This document shows, piece after piece, positions 41,478 to 52,323 of a stretch of 55,869 nucleotides of DNA; the stretch's first letter is position 1, and each line of letters starts with the position of its first letter. The notes under the pieces are model-generated. The model was given only the letters and a program-made list of their open reading frames with translations. It did not search any database and was not told where the DNA came from. A program made the translations under genes and the position numbers. This DNA is from an uncultured Pseudomonadales bacterium. GTDB taxonomy: Bacteria > Pseudomonadota > Gammaproteobacteria > Pseudomonadales > Azotimanducaceae. Location: contig CAKZWF010000090.1 of assembly GCA_937921865.1 (NCBI GenBank), positions 1 to 55,869 of the forward strand, in the 5' to 3' direction.

Positions 41478-43400
41478 ATGGGTGTATTCGAAAGCTATCA
41501 GGAACGATACGACGCGGCTCTTGAAGAAGAGCTGTCCCTCCAGGATTACTTAGAACTCTGCAAGTCTGATGTCAGCGTCTATGCTACGGCCGCTGAACGT
41601 CTGCTGTTGGCGATAGGTGAGCCGGAGTTTGTCGATACCAGCAAAGACTCCAGATTGTCGCGGATCTTTTCCAATAAGATCATCAAACGATATCCGGCGT
41701 TTGATGAGTTTTATGGCATGGAGGAGGCCATCGAGCAGATGGTGTCTTTCTTCCGACACGCGGCTCAAGGTCTCGAAGAACGTAAACAGATTCTCTACCT
41801 GCTCGGTCCGGTTGGCGGCGGCAAGAGTTCTCTGGCGGAGAAACTGAAAGCGCTGATGCAGCGCATGCCGTTTTATGCGATCAAAGGCTCACCGGTAAAC
41901 GAATCCCCTCTGGGCCTGTTTGACCCGTCTGAAGACGCCGCTCTGCTTGAAGAGGATTATGGCATTCCGCGCCGATATGTCCGCGGCATCATGAGCCCCT
42001 GGGCTGCCAAGCGGTTGAAAGAGTTCAACGGTGACATCACGCAGTTCACGGTCGTTAAAAAATATCCCTCGATCCTGGATCAGGAAGCGGTCGCGAAGAC
42101 AGAGCCTGGAGATGAGAATAATCAGGACATCTCGGCTCTGGTGGGTAAAGTCGATATCCGCAAACTCGAAGAGTATGAACAGAACGATCCGGATGCCTAC
42201 AGCTATTCAGGCGGGCTGTGTAAAGCCAATCAGGGACTGCTGGAATTTGTCGAGATGTTCAAAGCGCCAATCAAGGTGCTGCATCCGCTGCTGACTGCAA
42301 CTCAGGAAGGCAACTACAATGGCACCGAAGCCATTGGCGCGGTTCCTTTTGATGGCATTGTGCTCGCGCACTCCAACGAGTCGGAGTGGACAACGTTTCG
42401 TAACAACAAAAATAACGAAGCGTTTATCGATCGGGTGTACATCGTCAAAGTGCCCTACTGCCTGCGAGTCAGCGAAGAGGTGAAGATCTATCAGAAGCTC
42501 ATTTCCGGCAGCTCTTTGAGCCGTTCTCCCTGCGCGCCGGATACGCTGGATATGATGGCCCAGTTTTCGGTGCTTTCGAGAATCAAAGAACCGGAAAACT
42601 CCAATGTGTTTTCCAAGATGCGCGTCTACGATGGCGAAAACCTGAAAGACACCGATCCGAAAGCGAAAAGCATGCAGGAGTACCGGGACTCTGCCGGTGT
42701 TGATGAAGGCATGGACGGGTTGTCCACCCGATTTGCTTTCAAGATCCTCTCCAAGGTATTCAATTTCGACGCAACTGAAGTTGCCGCGAATCCTGTGCAT
42801 CTTATGTATGTGCTCGAACAGCAGATCGAGCAGCAGCAATATGACCAGGAAACGCGGGACCGGTTGCTGCGCTACATCAAAGAGTTTCTGGCGCCGAAGT
42901 ACATCGAGTTCATTGGCAAAGAGATTCAGACAGCTTATCTGGAATCCTATTCAGAATATGGCCAGAACATCTTTGATCGCTATGTCACCTATGCGGACTT
43001 CTGGATCCAGGATCAGGAATACAGAGATCCGGAGACCGGAGACATTCTCGATCGATCCACGCTGAACGAAGAGCTGGAGAAAATCGAAAAGCCGGCGGGT
43101 ATCAGTAACCCCAAAGATTTCCGTAACGAGATTGTGAACTTTGTGCTGAGGGCGCGTGCCAATAACGCAGGCAATAACCCGTCCTGGCTGAGTTACGAGA
43201 AACTGCGGACGGTGATCGAGAAGAAGATGTTCTCTAATACCGAAGATCTTTTGCCGGTCATCTCGTTCAACGCCAAGTCATCGAGTGATGAACAGAAGAA
43301 GCACAATGACTTTGTTGCCCGGATGGTAGATCGAGGCTACACCGAAAAGCAGGTGCGTCTGCTCGCCGAGTGGTACCTCAGAGTTCGGAAGTCGCAGTAG
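41478..43400 (+). CDS. yeaG: PrkA/YeaG family serine protein kinase
   Basis: The 640-residue protein has an N-terminal AAA domain with Walker A YLLGPVGGGKSSLAEKL, LGLFDPSEDAALLEEDYGIPRRY, and the Walker-B-like region GLLEFVEMFKAP. The C-terminal half is the PrkA kinase-like domain (MLEQQIEQ-type helix, then KEFLAPKYIEFIGKEIQTAY). Family members phosphorylate proteins in stationary phase and nitrogen stress. GGAGAG is 7 nt before the ATG; an in-frame GTG 11 codons earlier is less likely. It heads yeaG-yeaH-ycgB, a conserved stress operon. Confidence 0.94.
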   Translation: MGVFESYQERYDAALEEELSLQDYLELCKSDVSVYATAAERLLLAIGEPEFVDTSKDSRLSRIFSNKIIKRYPAFDEFYGMEEAIEQMVSFFRHAAQGLEERKQILYLLGPVGGGKSSLAEKLKALMQRMPFYAIKGSPVNESPLGLFDPSEDAALLEEDYGIPRRYVRGIMSPWAAKRLKEFNGDITQFTVVKKYPSILDQEAVAKTEPGDENNQDISALVGKVDIRKLEEYEQNDPDAYSYSGGLCKANQGLLEFVEMFKAPIKVLHPLLTATQEGNYNGTEAIGAVPFDGIVLAHSNESEWTTFRNNKNNEAFIDRVYIVKVPYCLRVSEEVKIYQKLISGSSLSRSPCAPDTLDMMAQFSVLSRIKEPENSNVFSKMRVYDGENLKDTDPKAKSMQEYRDSAGVDEGMDGLSTRFAFKILSKVFNFDATEVAANPVHLMYVLEQQIEQQQYDQETRDRLLRYIKEFLAPKYIEFIGKEIQTAYLESYSEYGQNIFDRYVTYADFWIQDQEYRDPETGDILDRSTLNEELEKIEKPAGISNPKDFRNEIVNFVLRARANNAGNNPSWLSYEKLRTVIEKKMFSNTEDLLPVISFNAKSSSDEQKKHNDFVARMVDRGYTEKQVRLLAEWYLRVRKSQ

Positions 43401-43436
43401 GAACTCTGCCAACGACAGCCAGCATGGGGGTGACAG

Positions 43437-44705
43437 ATGTCTTACATCATCGATCGACGGTTGAACGCCAGAAACAAGAGCACCGTCAACCGGCAGCGCT
43501 TCCTGGACCGCTATAAGAAGCACATCAAAAAGGCGGTTGCGGATGCGGTGGACTCGCGCAGCATCACTGATATGGAACGTGGCGAAGAAGTCACAATTCC
43601 TGCAGACGATATTTCTGAGCCGGTCTTCAGACATGGTCAGGGAGGCAGACGCAGTGTTGTGCATCCCGGTAACAAAGAGTTTGTTGCCGGGGATCGTATC
43701 GCTCGACCTCAAGGCGGCGCTGGCGGAGGAGCCGGTGACGGAGATGCATCGAATAGTGGGGAAGGTGAAGACGACTTCGTGTTTCAGCTCTCCCAGGAGG
43801 AATTCCTCGAATTTCTTTTTGAAGATCTCGCCCTGCCCAATATGACCAAACGGCATCTCAAAGGAAATGCCAGCTTCAAGTATGAGCGGGCTGGCTTCAG
43901 CTCCGACGGTGTCCCGGCGAAACTCTCTGTTGTCCGTTCGCTCAAGGCGGCAAAAGCCAGGCGTCTGGCGCTCAGCGGTGAAAGTCGCAAACTGTTGCGA
44001 GCCGCGAGGCAGCAACTGGCTGAAGCAGAAGAAGATGGCAACGAGCTTCTCGCTTATCGTCTGAAAGAAGAGGTGGCGCGGTTATCACGCCGAGTGGAAA
44101 GGGTGCCGTTTCTCGATACCACGGATCTGCGCTACAACCTGCATCTCAAAAAGCCGGTGCCGACTTCGCAGGCGGTCATGTTCTGTCTGATGGACGTCTC
44201 AGGCTCAATGGACCAGCACATCAAAGATATGGCCAAACGTTTTTATCTGTTGCTCTACATGTTCTTGAAGCGTCACTACGAGCGTACAGAGATTGTCTTC
44301 ATTCGACATCACACCGTTGCCAAAGAAGTTGATGAACAGGAGTTTTTCTATTCCAGGGAGACGGGCGGAACGGTAGTTTCGAGCGCGCTCAAGCTGATGC
44401 AGGAAGTGATTGCCGAGCGATATTCGGCTGACGAGTGGAACATCTATGGCGCTCAGGCTTCTGATGGTGACAACTGGAACGATGATTCCCCGGTCTGTCG
44501 CAAGCTACTCGAAGAGCAGCTGCTGCCGCATGTACAGCACTTTTCATATGTCGAGATCACCAAGCGCGACCATCAGGCGCTCTGGCGTGAATATGAACAG
44601 GTTACCGCACGACATCCTGAGACTTTTGCCCAACGGCACATTCAGGATGTAGGCGACATATTTGGTGTGTTCCGGGATCTGTTTCAGAGGAGGGATGCTG
44701 CATGA
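43437..44705 (+). CDS. yeaH: YeaH/DUF444 (UPF0229) protein with vWA-like domain
   Basis: The 422-residue protein has a basic N-terminus ([20 protein letters not shown]), a Gly-rich linker at about 95-110, and a C-terminal von Willebrand A-like fold with the MIDAS-type sequence [21 protein letters not shown]. It binds or acts with YeaG in E. coli by genetic linkage; its biochemical function is unknown. It begins 36 nt after yeaG and overlaps ycgB by 4 nt. Confidence 0.93.
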   Translation: MSYIIDRRLNARNKSTVNRQRFLDRYKKHIKKAVADAVDSRSITDMERGEEVTIPADDISEPVFRHGQGGRRSVVHPGNKEFVAGDRIARPQGGAGGGAGDGDASNSGEGEDDFVFQLSQEEFLEFLFEDLALPNMTKRHLKGNASFKYERAGFSSDGVPAKLSVVRSLKAAKARRLALSGESRKLLRAARQQLAEAEEDGNELLAYRLKEEVARLSRRVERVPFLDTTDLRYNLHLKKPVPTSQAVMFCLMDVSGSMDQHIKDMAKRFYLLLYMFLKRHYERTEIVFIRHHTVAKEVDEQEFFYSRETGGTVVSSALKLMQEVIAERYSADEWNIYGAQASDGDNWNDDSPVCRKLLEEQLLPHVQHFSYVEITKRDHQALWREYEQVTARHPETFAQRHIQDVGDIFGVFRDLFQRRDAA

Positions 44706-46204
44706 GTACGCATAAGCCCCTATCAGAAGGCAGCGCCTGGACGTTTGAGCTGCTTGAGCGCTACGACCAGGAAATTGGCAGGATTGCCGAAAGCTTCAAG
44801 CTCGACACCTACCCCAATCAGATAGAAGTTATCCGCTCGGAACAGATGATGGATGCTTATGCGGCGATCGGGATGCCAGTGGGTTATAACCACTGGTCTT
44901 TCGGTAAACACTTCGTGGATGTTGAACGCAATTATCAGCGCGGGCTGATGGGTCTCGCCTACGAAATTGTGATCAACTCCAACCCGTGCATCAGCTATCT
45001 GATGGAAGAGAACACGATGACCATGCAGGCTCTGGTAATTGCTCATGCCTGCTACGGTCACAACTCCTTTTTCAAAGGTAACTATCTGTTTCAGACCTGG
45101 ACAGACGCCGGCGCCATTGTCGACTACCTGCTTTTTGCCAAGAATTATCTGCGTCAGTGTGAGGAACGGCATGGTGTAGCTGCTGTTGAGGAGATTCTGG
45201 ACTCCTGCCATGCGCTGATGAATTACGGCGTTGATCGCTATAAGCGGCCTTATCCCATCTCCGCTGAGGAGGAGAAGCGACGTCAGTGCGAGCGGGCTGA
45301 ATACGTGCAGCGGAACCTGAACGATCTCTGGCGGACACTGCCGCAAGCTCGCAGAATGGATGCGGATGATGAAGCCAGATTTCCATCTGAACCGCAGGAA
45401 AATCTACTCTACTTCATCGAGAAGAACGCACCGCTGCTTGAACCCTGGCAGCGGGAAGTTGTCCGGATTGTTCGCAAGATGGCTCAGTACTTTTATCCTC
45501 AGCGTCAGACACAGGTCATGAACGAAGGCTGGGCGTCCTTCTGGCATTACACGCTGCTCAACGAGCTGTATGACAAGCGCCTGGTGACCGACGGATTCAT
45601 GATGGAGTTTCTGTCGTCACATACGGCAGTTCTGTATCAGCCGGACTTTGATCAACCGGGCTACAGCGGCATGAATCCTTATGCTCTGGGTTTTGCCATC
45701 TATTCTGATCTGCGCCGGATGTGTGAGTCTCCGACTGATGAAGATCGCGAGTGGTTTCCAGACATCGCTGGCGGCGACTGGCTTGAGGTGGTGCATGCGG
45801 CCATGCGTGATTTCAAGGATGAGTCGTTCATACAGCAGTTCCTGTCACCGAACGTGATGCGGCAGTTTCGTCTGTTTGGCATCCTCGACGACGACAAGGA
45901 CAACGAAATCGAAGTCAGTGCCATCCATGATGCCAGTGGCTTCAGAGCGGTGCGGAATCTGCTGGCCAGCCAGTCCAACCTCGGTGATCGCGAACCCAAT
46001 ATTCAGGTTGTTAACGTGGACGTGCGTGGGGATCGGAGTCTGACTCTGCGACACACCCAGCATGCCCGTCAGCCACTGGCTGGTAATACAGCCGACGTGC
46101 TCAAACACCTGCATCGGCTATGGAAGTTTCCTGTGCATCTGGAATCTTCCTGGGAAGACGAAGTAGTGTGGGCGCAAAGTGTGCCGGAAGTTGAGGTGGC
46201 CTGA
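44702..46204 (+). CDS. ycgB: SpoVR/YcgB family protein
   Basis: The gene encodes 500 residues with the SpoVR blocks [76 protein letters not shown] and [20 protein letters not shown]. His and Glu residues in these blocks suggest a metal site. SpoVR is needed for spore cortex formation in Bacillus, but in gammaproteobacteria the protein belongs to the yeaGH stress module and its chemistry is unknown. It is the last gene of the operon. Confidence 0.94.
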   Translation: MSTHKPLSEGSAWTFELLERYDQEIGRIAESFKLDTYPNQIEVIRSEQMMDAYAAIGMPVGYNHWSFGKHFVDVERNYQRGLMGLAYEIVINSNPCISYLMEENTMTMQALVIAHACYGHNSFFKGNYLFQTWTDAGAIVDYLLFAKNYLRQCEERHGVAAVEEILDSCHALMNYGVDRYKRPYPISAEEEKRRQCERAEYVQRNLNDLWRTLPQARRMDADDEARFPSEPQENLLYFIEKNAPLLEPWQREVVRIVRKMAQYFYPQRQTQVMNEGWASFWHYTLLNELYDKRLVTDGFMMEFLSSHTAVLYQPDFDQPGYSGMNPYALGFAIYSDLRRMCESPTDEDREWFPDIAGGDWLEVVHAAMRDFKDESFIQQFLSPNVMRQFRLFGILDDDKDNEIEVSAIHDASGFRAVRNLLASQSNLGDREPNIQVVNVDVRGDRSLTLRHTQHARQPLAGNTADVLKHLHRLWKFPVHLESSWEDEVVWAQSVPEVEVA

Positions 46205-46287
46205 TTGGGATTGACAGCAGCGGATATCTGAATGCGATTAGTCGCTGGATCAGGTACCCGCTCTGCTCAGAACACCACTCTTACTGG

Positions 46288-46839
46288 TCAGTATGAGGGG
46301 CCGACGATCACGATTCCGTTGTGGCTGCCGGGGTAGCCGTAGAGCTGGGGGACGAAAATGAAGCTACCCGAGCCAGACGTACGGTCCTTTATCGGGGCAT
46401 CGAAGTAGGATTGGCCATAATCGAGCTCCGGCGATAAGGGCAGATCGTCTGTTCGACCTACGATCAGATCGCTACCCGAAGGGATGGCCGCGTAGGTGTG
46501 TTTGTTACCGGTGTCCGAATACACGGCAATGCTGATCTCCGGAGAGAACATCACGAACTCCGTACTGATGATTCCCAGGTTAATATTGATCGGTGTGTAG
46601 ATTAGCGTGTGATTCAGGTCCACCATTGCCCAGCGGTCTGCACGATTGCTGATTTTCAGTAGATTGCCCTGACTCAGCGATACCCAACTGTTCTCGCCAA
46701 AAACCTGATTGAATGCAAAGTTTCCATAATCTTTTGGATATAGCTGTGGGTCGCGGCATTGCAGACATTTTATTTCCATGGGCCCGGCGAAGGCGTCAAC
46801 CGCTGCCAGCAGAAATACGATCGAGAGGAATTTAAGCAT
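46288..46839 (-). CDS. Exported protein of unknown function
   Basis: The gene encodes 183 residues. MLKFLSIVFLLAAVDAFA is a signal peptide, which sets the start at 46839 rather than 19 codons upstream. The mature part has a Cys pair (IKCLQCRDPQ), many aromatic and Gly residues and predicted beta strands, ending in NGIVIVGPSY. I recognise no family. Its ATG overlaps the 3' end of the upstream gene by 8 nt, so the two are translationally coupled. It converges on ycgB. Confidence 0.65.
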   Translation of the reverse strand: MLKFLSIVFLLAAVDAFAGPMEIKCLQCRDPQLYPKDYGNFAFNQVFGENSWVSLSQGNLLKISNRADRWAMVDLNHTLIYTPININLGIISTEFVMFSPEISIAVYSDTGNKHTYAAIPSGSDLIVGRTDDLPLSPELDYGQSYFDAPIKDRTSGSGSFIFVPQLYGYPGSHNGIVIVGPSY

Positions 46840-47656
46840 TTTCCATGGCCTCCCGAATGTGGGTATCACCAGTAATTTGCGTTTGTATCTCGGCAAGATC
46901 CTCCAGAATCTGTCTGCTTTTCTCTGCCAGGGCGTCTAGCTCTTTGTCGTCGAGACCTGCATTGCTCAGTTCCGCTCGATAGATTTCGGGTGTCATTGAG
47001 CCTGGAGAGACGGTATTGGAGACGAGGCTCAGGGTATAAAAGCGCTTCACGTTCGGCACGTCGACTACCCTGTCGGATGAATTTTGAGTAGACGAGACGA
47101 GGCTGTAACGGGCGTTAATAGCGATAGCTATACCCCGACTGTTGTTAGATAACGCCACCGACCTCAATAGCAGCTCCAATCCTTGTGCTTCAACTTCCGG
47201 ATCTGGAGATAACAGTTTGCGTAAACCCAGAACTTCCGCTGCATGGGCATTGCCGTAAGCCATGCCGGCAAGGGTTTCATCGGGGTATGTTGTGTAGGGA
47301 TCAATTTCCCGTGGTGAATTCGGGATGCAGGAGTAGATCTTGCGGCTCTCACCGGTGCTGGAGTCGACGGCGTAGGTGACCTCCACGGTGCAATCCCTAT
47401 CTTTACGGACTTCGATTCCCAGCACCATCTCGAATGGATTGATGTCCGCTTGGGCAACGGGCGCAGTAATCGGATCGCTGGCGCTTGGCAGTGCTCTGAA
47501 GGGGTCGGCGTCGGTGAGGCTGTGTTGCGGGAGTGAGATTGGTGAAGATTCAACCTCGGGCAGGGTCTCGGCGGGTGGGCCGAATTTCCAGATTATGATG
47601 GCAGCGGCTATAAGCAACGCTGCGGTTATGGATGTTTTCAATTGACCAGACTCCAT
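46832..47656 (-). CDS. Membrane-anchored protein of unknown function
   Basis: The gene encodes 274 residues from MESGQLKT. One N-terminal helix (TAALLIAAAIIIW, about 9-22) anchors a Pro/Ser-rich stalk and a periplasmic domain with two Cys (DCTVEVTYAVDSSTGESRKI, then YSCIPNS). Ala/Leu-rich helical repeats follow (AHAAEVLGLRKLLSP and GLELLLRSVALSNN, possibly Sel1/TPR-like), then a helical tail. The frame is open for 175 more codons upstream, but that part is antisense to cca and is not accepted. It is the first gene of a coupled pair and is divergent from cca. No family is recognised. Confidence 0.6.
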   Translation of the reverse strand: MESGQLKTSITAALLIAAAIIIWKFGPPAETLPEVESSPISLPQHSLTDADPFRALPSASDPITAPVAQADINPFEMVLGIEVRKDRDCTVEVTYAVDSSTGESRKIYSCIPNSPREIDPYTTYPDETLAGMAYGNAHAAEVLGLRKLLSPDPEVEAQGLELLLRSVALSNNSRGIAIAINARYSLVSSTQNSSDRVVDVPNVKRFYTLSLVSNTVSPGSMTPEIYRAELSNAGLDDKELDALAEKSRQILEDLAEIQTQITGDTHIREAMENA

Positions 47657-47812
47657 TGATTGATGGCGCAATGAGTAGAGCATCCGGGCGCGGTCAGGCC
47701 GGCACGTGGTTGTGCCTGGTGCCTGTGCGAATGTGTTGTCGGTTGCTGCAGGTTGGTGGCGCCATCGCCTCGAGCCGGGAAAGTTACTTCCGGCTCTGCT
47801 AACTTCTCTCCC

Positions 47813-48877
47813 ATGGAAGTTTATCTTGTTGGTGGCGCTGTTCGCGATGAGCTGCTCGGGCGGAGCGTGCACGAGCGTGACTGGGTGGTTGTCGGCAGTA
47901 CGCCCGCTGAAATGACCCGTCTGGGTTATCGGCAGGTAGGACGGGATTTTCCTGTGTTTCTGCATCCCGAAACGGGCGAGGAGTATGCGCTGGCGCGGAC
48001 CGAGCGTAAGTCGGGCCCGGGTCATACCGGTTTTATCGTCCACGCTGACACGGATGTGACGCTGGAAGAAGATCTGATCCGTCGAGACCTGACCATCAAC
48101 GCTATCGCGCGCGACGGTAACGGCGAACTCATCGATCCGTATGGCGGCCAGTCGGATCTCAACGAAAGAATCCTGCGGCACGTTTCGCCTGCGTTTTCTG
48201 AAGATCCGTTGCGGGTTTTCCGGGTTGCCCGTTTTTTAGCACAGCTCGACGGATTTTCCGTGGCACCGGAAACGCTGCAGCTGATGCGCGAGATGAGCGG
48301 ACAGGGTGCGTTGGCGGAGCTGTCAGCTGAACGGGTCTGGGTAGAACTCCACAAAGCCCTGTCCAGTGCCCATCCGGAAGCTTTTTTCAGCGTTCTGCAG
48401 GAAACGGGTGCTCTTGAACCCTGGTTCGCTGAGCTGGTCGATTGCGCGATTCGGATCCCTGAGTCGCTGCTCCAGCCGGGTGATCGCTATGCAGCGCTGG
48501 TGGGTCCTCTGGGTGCAGACGCTGTGCAATCGCTGGGTGAACGGATCAAGTGTCCACGCGGCCCGGATCGATTGGCGGTTCTGGTGGCAAACTTTGCCCG
48601 GGTGCTGGCAACCTGGCGGCAGTGTCCGCCTGAACGTGTCTATGAGGCTCTGCAGGCGAGCCGGGCGTTCAAGAAGCAATCCGTACTGCCAGAGCTGTTG
48701 CGGGTGATAGCGGCGATCGCCAGCGTTGAGTCCGAGCGGCTGCTGGAATTGGTGGCTGATATTGAAACAGCGGTCACAGTCCCTGCGCTTCAGGCTGAAG
48801 GCTTTCAGGGCGCGGCGCTGGGCAAAGCTCTCGACTCTGCCCGCATCGCAGTCATTGCGGCGAATCAGTCGGCCTAG
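47813..48877 (+). CDS. cca: CCA-adding tRNA nucleotidyltransferase
   Basis: Cca adds or repairs the 3' CCA of tRNAs without a template. The 354-residue class II enzyme has [24 protein letters not shown], a metal-site Asp pair, [15 protein letters not shown] and the flexible region [18 protein letters not shown]. It lacks the C-terminal HD phosphohydrolase domain that makes the E. coli enzyme 412 residues, a common variation. An in-frame upstream start at 47753 adds no similarity. Its stop and that of the convergent amidase share one CTAG. Confidence 0.95.
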   Translation: MEVYLVGGAVRDELLGRSVHERDWVVVGSTPAEMTRLGYRQVGRDFPVFLHPETGEEYALARTERKSGPGHTGFIVHADTDVTLEEDLIRRDLTINAIARDGNGELIDPYGGQSDLNERILRHVSPAFSEDPLRVFRVARFLAQLDGFSVAPETLQLMREMSGQGALAELSAERVWVELHKALSSAHPEAFFSVLQETGALEPWFAELVDCAIRIPESLLQPGDRYAALVGPLGADAVQSLGERIKCPRGPDRLAVLVANFARVLATWRQCPPERVYEALQASRAFKKQSVLPELLRVIAAIASVESERLLELVADIETAVTVPALQAEGFQGAALGKALDSARIAVIAANQSA

Positions 48878-50496
48878 TCAACTTCCAGGCTGGGGACAAA
48901 TTTCGGATCGATGCGGGCTTGAGTCGCCTGTTCGAATACGTATGCCATCTGAATCAGCTGCGCTTCCGAGAACGCAGCGCCAACAAACCCGACCGCAATA
49001 GGCAGGCCGCGAACGTCGCCGGCAGGCACGACGACACTTGGGTAGCCGCTCACTGCAGCCAGTGAAGAGGTACCGCCGAAGCTGAACCGGTCACCCTGTA
49101 TCCAGTCTGTTTTCCAGGCGGGTCCGTTCACCGGGATAAACAGCGCATCGAGATCGTTGTCTGCCAGCAGACCATCGAGCACGGTGCGCATGTGTTCATT
49201 GCTGGCTTCTACCGCGATCAGGTAGTCCGGATCGTCCAGACCGTTTTTGGCTTGAGCGTCGTAAAACACACTCTGCTCGAAGATCGGCATAGCGGTTGCG
49301 GCGTTTTCTTCGTTCCAGGCGATGAGCTTTTCCAGCGTGTCGATCGATTCATCAATTTCGTGAGCTGCCAGGTAGGCGTTCAGGTCTGCTTTGAATTCGA
49401 ACAGCAGCACCTCGTACTGCGGATTGCCTTCAGTTTCCGGAGGGGTGTAGTTGATGGGGTCCACCACGGTTGCTCCGAGTGCAGTCAGAGTGGCAACCGC
49501 GTTTTCGTAGATGGCATCAACTTCTGGAAAGGTGCCGATGCCATAGTAGGAGCGGTAGACGCCAATTCGTTTGCCCGTAAGCGAAGTTGTCTGCGGATCA
49601 GGCTGGAATCTGAACGGCTGCAGATGGGTGGTGGCGCCGGAATCTTCGGCATCAAAGCCAACCATGGCTTCAAGCATCAGCGCCGCACCTGTCACTGTCT
49701 TGGCCATTGGGCCGGCGGTATCCTGAGAGTGGGCGATAGGAATGATGCCGCTGCGACTTACCGTACCCAGGGTTGGTTTGATCCCGACAATGCCGTTGAT
49801 GCCTGCCGGGCAGACGATAGATCCGTTAGTTTCGGTGCCCACCGCCAGCGGGCTCAAAGACGCAGCGACCGCGGCTGCGGAACCACTCGATGAGCCGCAG
49901 GGGTTGCGGTCCAGCACGTGCGGGTTGCGGGTCTGACCGCCGAGGCTGCTCCAGCCGCTCGAGGAATCATCATCGCGGAAATTGGCCCATTCGCTGAGAT
50001 TGGTTTTGCCGAGTATGACCGCCCCGGCCGCGCGCAGTCGGGCAACATGGAATGCATCACGGGCAGCATTGTGACCGGCCAGCGCCAGAGATCCTGCGCT
50101 GGTTGCCATTGCATCATTAGTATCGATGTTGGCCTTCAGTAGCACCGGGATACCGTGCAGCGGACCGGTTACACCGTCTGCCGCATATCGGTCATCCAGT
50201 TCCCCGGCGATAGTCAGTGCATCAGGATTGAGTTCAATGACCGCGTTGAGGGTTGGTCCTGCGTCATCAAGTTGCGCAATTCGGTGCAGATAGGCGCGGC
50301 TGACATCGGTTGCTGATAGCTCACCAGAACTCAACTGACGCTGCAGTTGCGGGACAGTCATCGCCACCAGATCGATAGTCGGGAGCTCTTCAGCAGCGTC
50401 AGTGGACTCTGCGAGATCTTTCTGCCCAGCCGGCTGGCAGGCGGCGACAAACAGCAGGCAGCAAAGCAAGGCCAGGCGGCGAAGGGTCAGGATCAT
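48874..50496 (-). CDS. Amidase-signature family lipoprotein
   Basis: The 540-residue protein starts with a lipoprotein signal peptide ([16 protein letters not shown], lipobox VAAC-Q). The amidase-signature domain has the Lys of [11 protein letters not shown], the Ser of [14 protein letters not shown], and the nucleophile Ser of [19 protein letters not shown]; all three catalytic residues are present. GGAAGA lies about 6 nt before this ATG, favouring it over starts up to 51 nt upstream. It hydrolyses amides in the envelope, probably outside the cytoplasm, with unknown substrate. It is not GatA: no gatCB and an export signal. It sits between cca and folB, a place where Pseudomonas has folK. Confidence 0.88.
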   Translation of the reverse strand: MILTLRRLALLCCLLFVAACQPAGQKDLAESTDAAEELPTIDLVAMTVPQLQRQLSSGELSATDVSRAYLHRIAQLDDAGPTLNAVIELNPDALTIAGELDDRYAADGVTGPLHGIPVLLKANIDTNDAMATSAGSLALAGHNAARDAFHVARLRAAGAVILGKTNLSEWANFRDDDSSSGWSSLGGQTRNPHVLDRNPCGSSSGSAAAVAASLSPLAVGTETNGSIVCPAGINGIVGIKPTLGTVSRSGIIPIAHSQDTAGPMAKTVTGAALMLEAMVGFDAEDSGATTHLQPFRFQPDPQTTSLTGKRIGVYRSYYGIGTFPEVDAIYENAVATLTALGATVVDPINYTPPETEGNPQYEVLLFEFKADLNAYLAAHEIDESIDTLEKLIAWNEENAATAMPIFEQSVFYDAQAKNGLDDPDYLIAVEASNEHMRTVLDGLLADNDLDALFIPVNGPAWKTDWIQGDRFSFGGTSSLAAVSGYPSVVVPAGDVRGLPIAVGFVGAAFSEAQLIQMAYVFEQATQARIDPKFVPSLEVD

Positions 50497-50552
50497 TAGG
50501 TCTTCCATCGTGTCAGTCATAGCCTTGAGTTCAGCACCGGCTGTCATGTCCG

Positions 50553-50906
50553 TCAGGGGCGAGTAAGGCTGATACCGACGGCGTCAGCCTGGCGCACCGC
50601 TCCAGGTTTTCGAACCGTTACGTCAACGCTCTCGACCGCAGGCATTGCCAGCACTGCGTCTGCAATAGTGGCCGCGAGGGTTTCGATCAGCTGGAACCGA
50701 CCTTCCCGGGCGATTCGCGTGCACAGTTCACATATTGCGACGTAATCAACCGTGGTGCTCAGATCGTCGAGTTCGGCCGCGCTGCGAGCACTGGTGCTAA
50801 TCCCCAGGCTCAGGTTGAGACGCTGCCGGCAGGCGCGTTCCCAGGCGTGAACGCCAATCGTGCAGCTGACCGTCAGGTCGTCGATGAGTATCCGATCCAC
50901 TTTCAA
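50553..50906 (-). CDS. folB: Dihydroneopterin aldolase
   Basis: FolB cleaves dihydroneopterin to hydroxymethyl-dihydropterin in folate synthesis. The 117-residue protein has the family start [21 protein letters not shown], the [14 protein letters not shown] block with the catalytic Tyr, [16 protein letters not shown] and [10 protein letters not shown] (catalytic Lys). It overlaps the tsaD 3' end by 4 nt. plsY, which lies between folB and tsaD in Pseudomonas, is absent here. Confidence 0.93.
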   Translation of the reverse strand: MKVDRILIDDLTVSCTIGVHAWERACRQRLNLSLGISTSARSAAELDDLSTTVDYVAICELCTRIAREGRFQLIETLAATIADAVLAMPAVESVDVTVRKPGAVRQADAVGISLTRP

Positions 50907-51934
50907 TCGCCCGGTACAGACAATTCGGTTAACGGCCAGCGGGCTCGAACTGCCACACCCAGCGGCGAACGTTCACCGGCAGCCATTCGCAGTGCGCCGA
51001 CGTGGGCAATCATCGCGCCGTTATCGGTGCAGTACTGCGCGGGTGGGTAGATTACCGTTGCGTTGAGCTTTTCGCCCAGCCGTTCCCGCAGCCGGGCATT
51101 TGCACTGACACCCCCCGCCATCAGCAGATGGTCGACGCCGGTCTGTTCAAGGGCTCGGCGACATTTAATTGCCATGGTGTCGACAACGGCTTCTTCGAAG
51201 GCGCGGGCGATGTCAGCCCGGTCTTTGTCACTCAGCTGGTGATCTGCGCCGGAAACATGATCGTTTACGGTGTTCAGGGTAAAGGTCTTGAGGCCGCTGA
51301 AGCTGAAATCCAGTCCGGGTCTGTCGGTCATCGGTCTGGGAAAGCGGAATCGGCCAGGGTCGCCGTGTTCTGCGCACTTCGCCAGGTAGGGTCCGCCGGG
51401 GAATCCCAGATCAAGCATTTTGGCGGCCTTGTCGAAAGCCTCGCCTGCCGCGTCGTCCAGCGACTCACCAAGCAACTCGTAACTGCCAATGGCTTTTACC
51501 TTGACCAGTTGGGTGTGGCCGCCCGAAACCAGCAGTGCAACGAAGGGCAGCGGTACCTCTATTTCCGGGTCCATCAGTGGGGCCATGAGGTGGCCTTCCA
51601 TGTGGTGGACACCGAGAGCCGGGATACCCAGCGACCAGGCCAGGGACTGCCCGAATCCGGCGCCAACCATCAGAGCGCCGATCAGTCCCGGGCCCGCTGT
51701 ATAAGCCACACCATTCAGGTCATTGAGATTATGGCCAGAATCGTCAAATAACTGCTCTAAAAGCGGTGAAATCTTGCGAATATGGTCGCGGGAAGCCAGT
51801 TCCGGCACGACGCCACCGTATTGCGCATGCATGTCGATCTGGCTGTGCAGCGCGTCGGCCAGCAGGCCGTGCTGGCTGTCGTAAAGGGCAACGCCAGTTT
51901 CATCACAGGAGGTTTCAATACCGAGTATGAGCAT
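50903..51934 (-). CDS. tsaD: tRNA N6-threonylcarbamoyladenosine transferase
   Basis: TsaD transfers the threonylcarbamoyl group to A37 of ANN-reading tRNAs. The 343-residue ASKHA-fold protein has [32 protein letters not shown] (metal-binding His residues), [37 protein letters not shown] and [17 protein letters not shown]. Length is normal. It is divergent from rpsU, as in nearly all gammaproteobacteria, with 162 bp between them, and is followed by folB. Confidence 0.97.
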   Translation of the reverse strand: MLILGIETSCDETGVALYDSQHGLLADALHSQIDMHAQYGGVVPELASRDHIRKISPLLEQLFDDSGHNLNDLNGVAYTAGPGLIGALMVGAGFGQSLAWSLGIPALGVHHMEGHLMAPLMDPEIEVPLPFVALLVSGGHTQLVKVKAIGSYELLGESLDDAAGEAFDKAAKMLDLGFPGGPYLAKCAEHGDPGRFRFPRPMTDRPGLDFSFSGLKTFTLNTVNDHVSGADHQLSDKDRADIARAFEEAVVDTMAIKCRRALEQTGVDHLLMAGGVSANARLRERLGEKLNATVIYPPAQYCTDNGAMIAHVGALRMAAGERSPLGVAVRARWPLTELSVPGD

Positions 51935-51962
51935 GCGCGGATATTATGGGGCTTTTGCCGCT

Positions 51963-51990
51963 TTGCAAAGGCTCGCCAACCCAGTAGAAT
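51963..51990 (+). promoter_or_regulatory. Candidate sigma-70 promoter for rpsU operon
   Basis: TTGCAA (51963-51968) and TAGAAT (51985-51990) are separated by 16 bp in the tsaD-rpsU gap and followed by GC-rich sequence. The -10 differs from consensus at one base. Transcription would start near 51997, giving an rpsU leader of about 100 nt. This is the strongest promoter match found in the window and is in the expected place for the ribosomal-protein S21/primase/sigma operon. Confidence 0.6.
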
Positions 51991-52096
51991 TCGCGCCCTT
52001 TCCGGCAATGCTGGTCCGTCACGATGGAACGCAGGCTGGTTAGAAGCATTGCAAGTTTGCTGAAACAATTACGAACATAGGGTCCCTCAACCGGAT

Positions 52097-52312
52097 ATGC
52101 CCCACGTCAAAGTTAAAGAAAACGAGCCGTTCGACGTCGCTCTGCGCCGTTTTAAGCGCTCCTGTGAGAAAGCCGGTGTGCTTTCTGAAGTCCGCCGCCG
52201 CGAGTTCTATGAGAAGCCTACGGCTGTCCGCAAGCGCAAAGCTGCGGCAGCGGTGAAGCGTCATCTCAAGAAACTGCAACGCGAATCCCGTCGTTTCGAG
52301 AAGTCTTTCTGA
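52097..52312 (+). CDS. rpsU: 30S ribosomal protein S21
   Basis: The 71-residue basic protein has the standard S21 sequence: [20 protein letters not shown] at the N-terminus, [20 protein letters not shown] in the middle, and an [17 protein letters not shown] tail. S21 helps mRNA base-pair with 16S rRNA during initiation. It begins the operon rpsU-yqeY-manC-dnaG. Confidence 0.98.
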   Translation: MPHVKVKENEPFDVALRRFKRSCEKAGVLSEVRRREFYEKPTAVRKRKAAAAVKRHLKKLQRESRRFEKSF

Positions 52313-52323
52313 TTTCCGGTCGG

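Noticed and set aside
47657..48181. 175-codon N-terminal extension of the membrane-anchored unknown protein
   Set aside because: It lies antisense to cca and upstream of a clear membrane-anchor start.
49192..49893. 233-codon plus-strand ORF antisense to the amidase
   Set aside because: The amidase catalytic motifs lie on the opposite strand.
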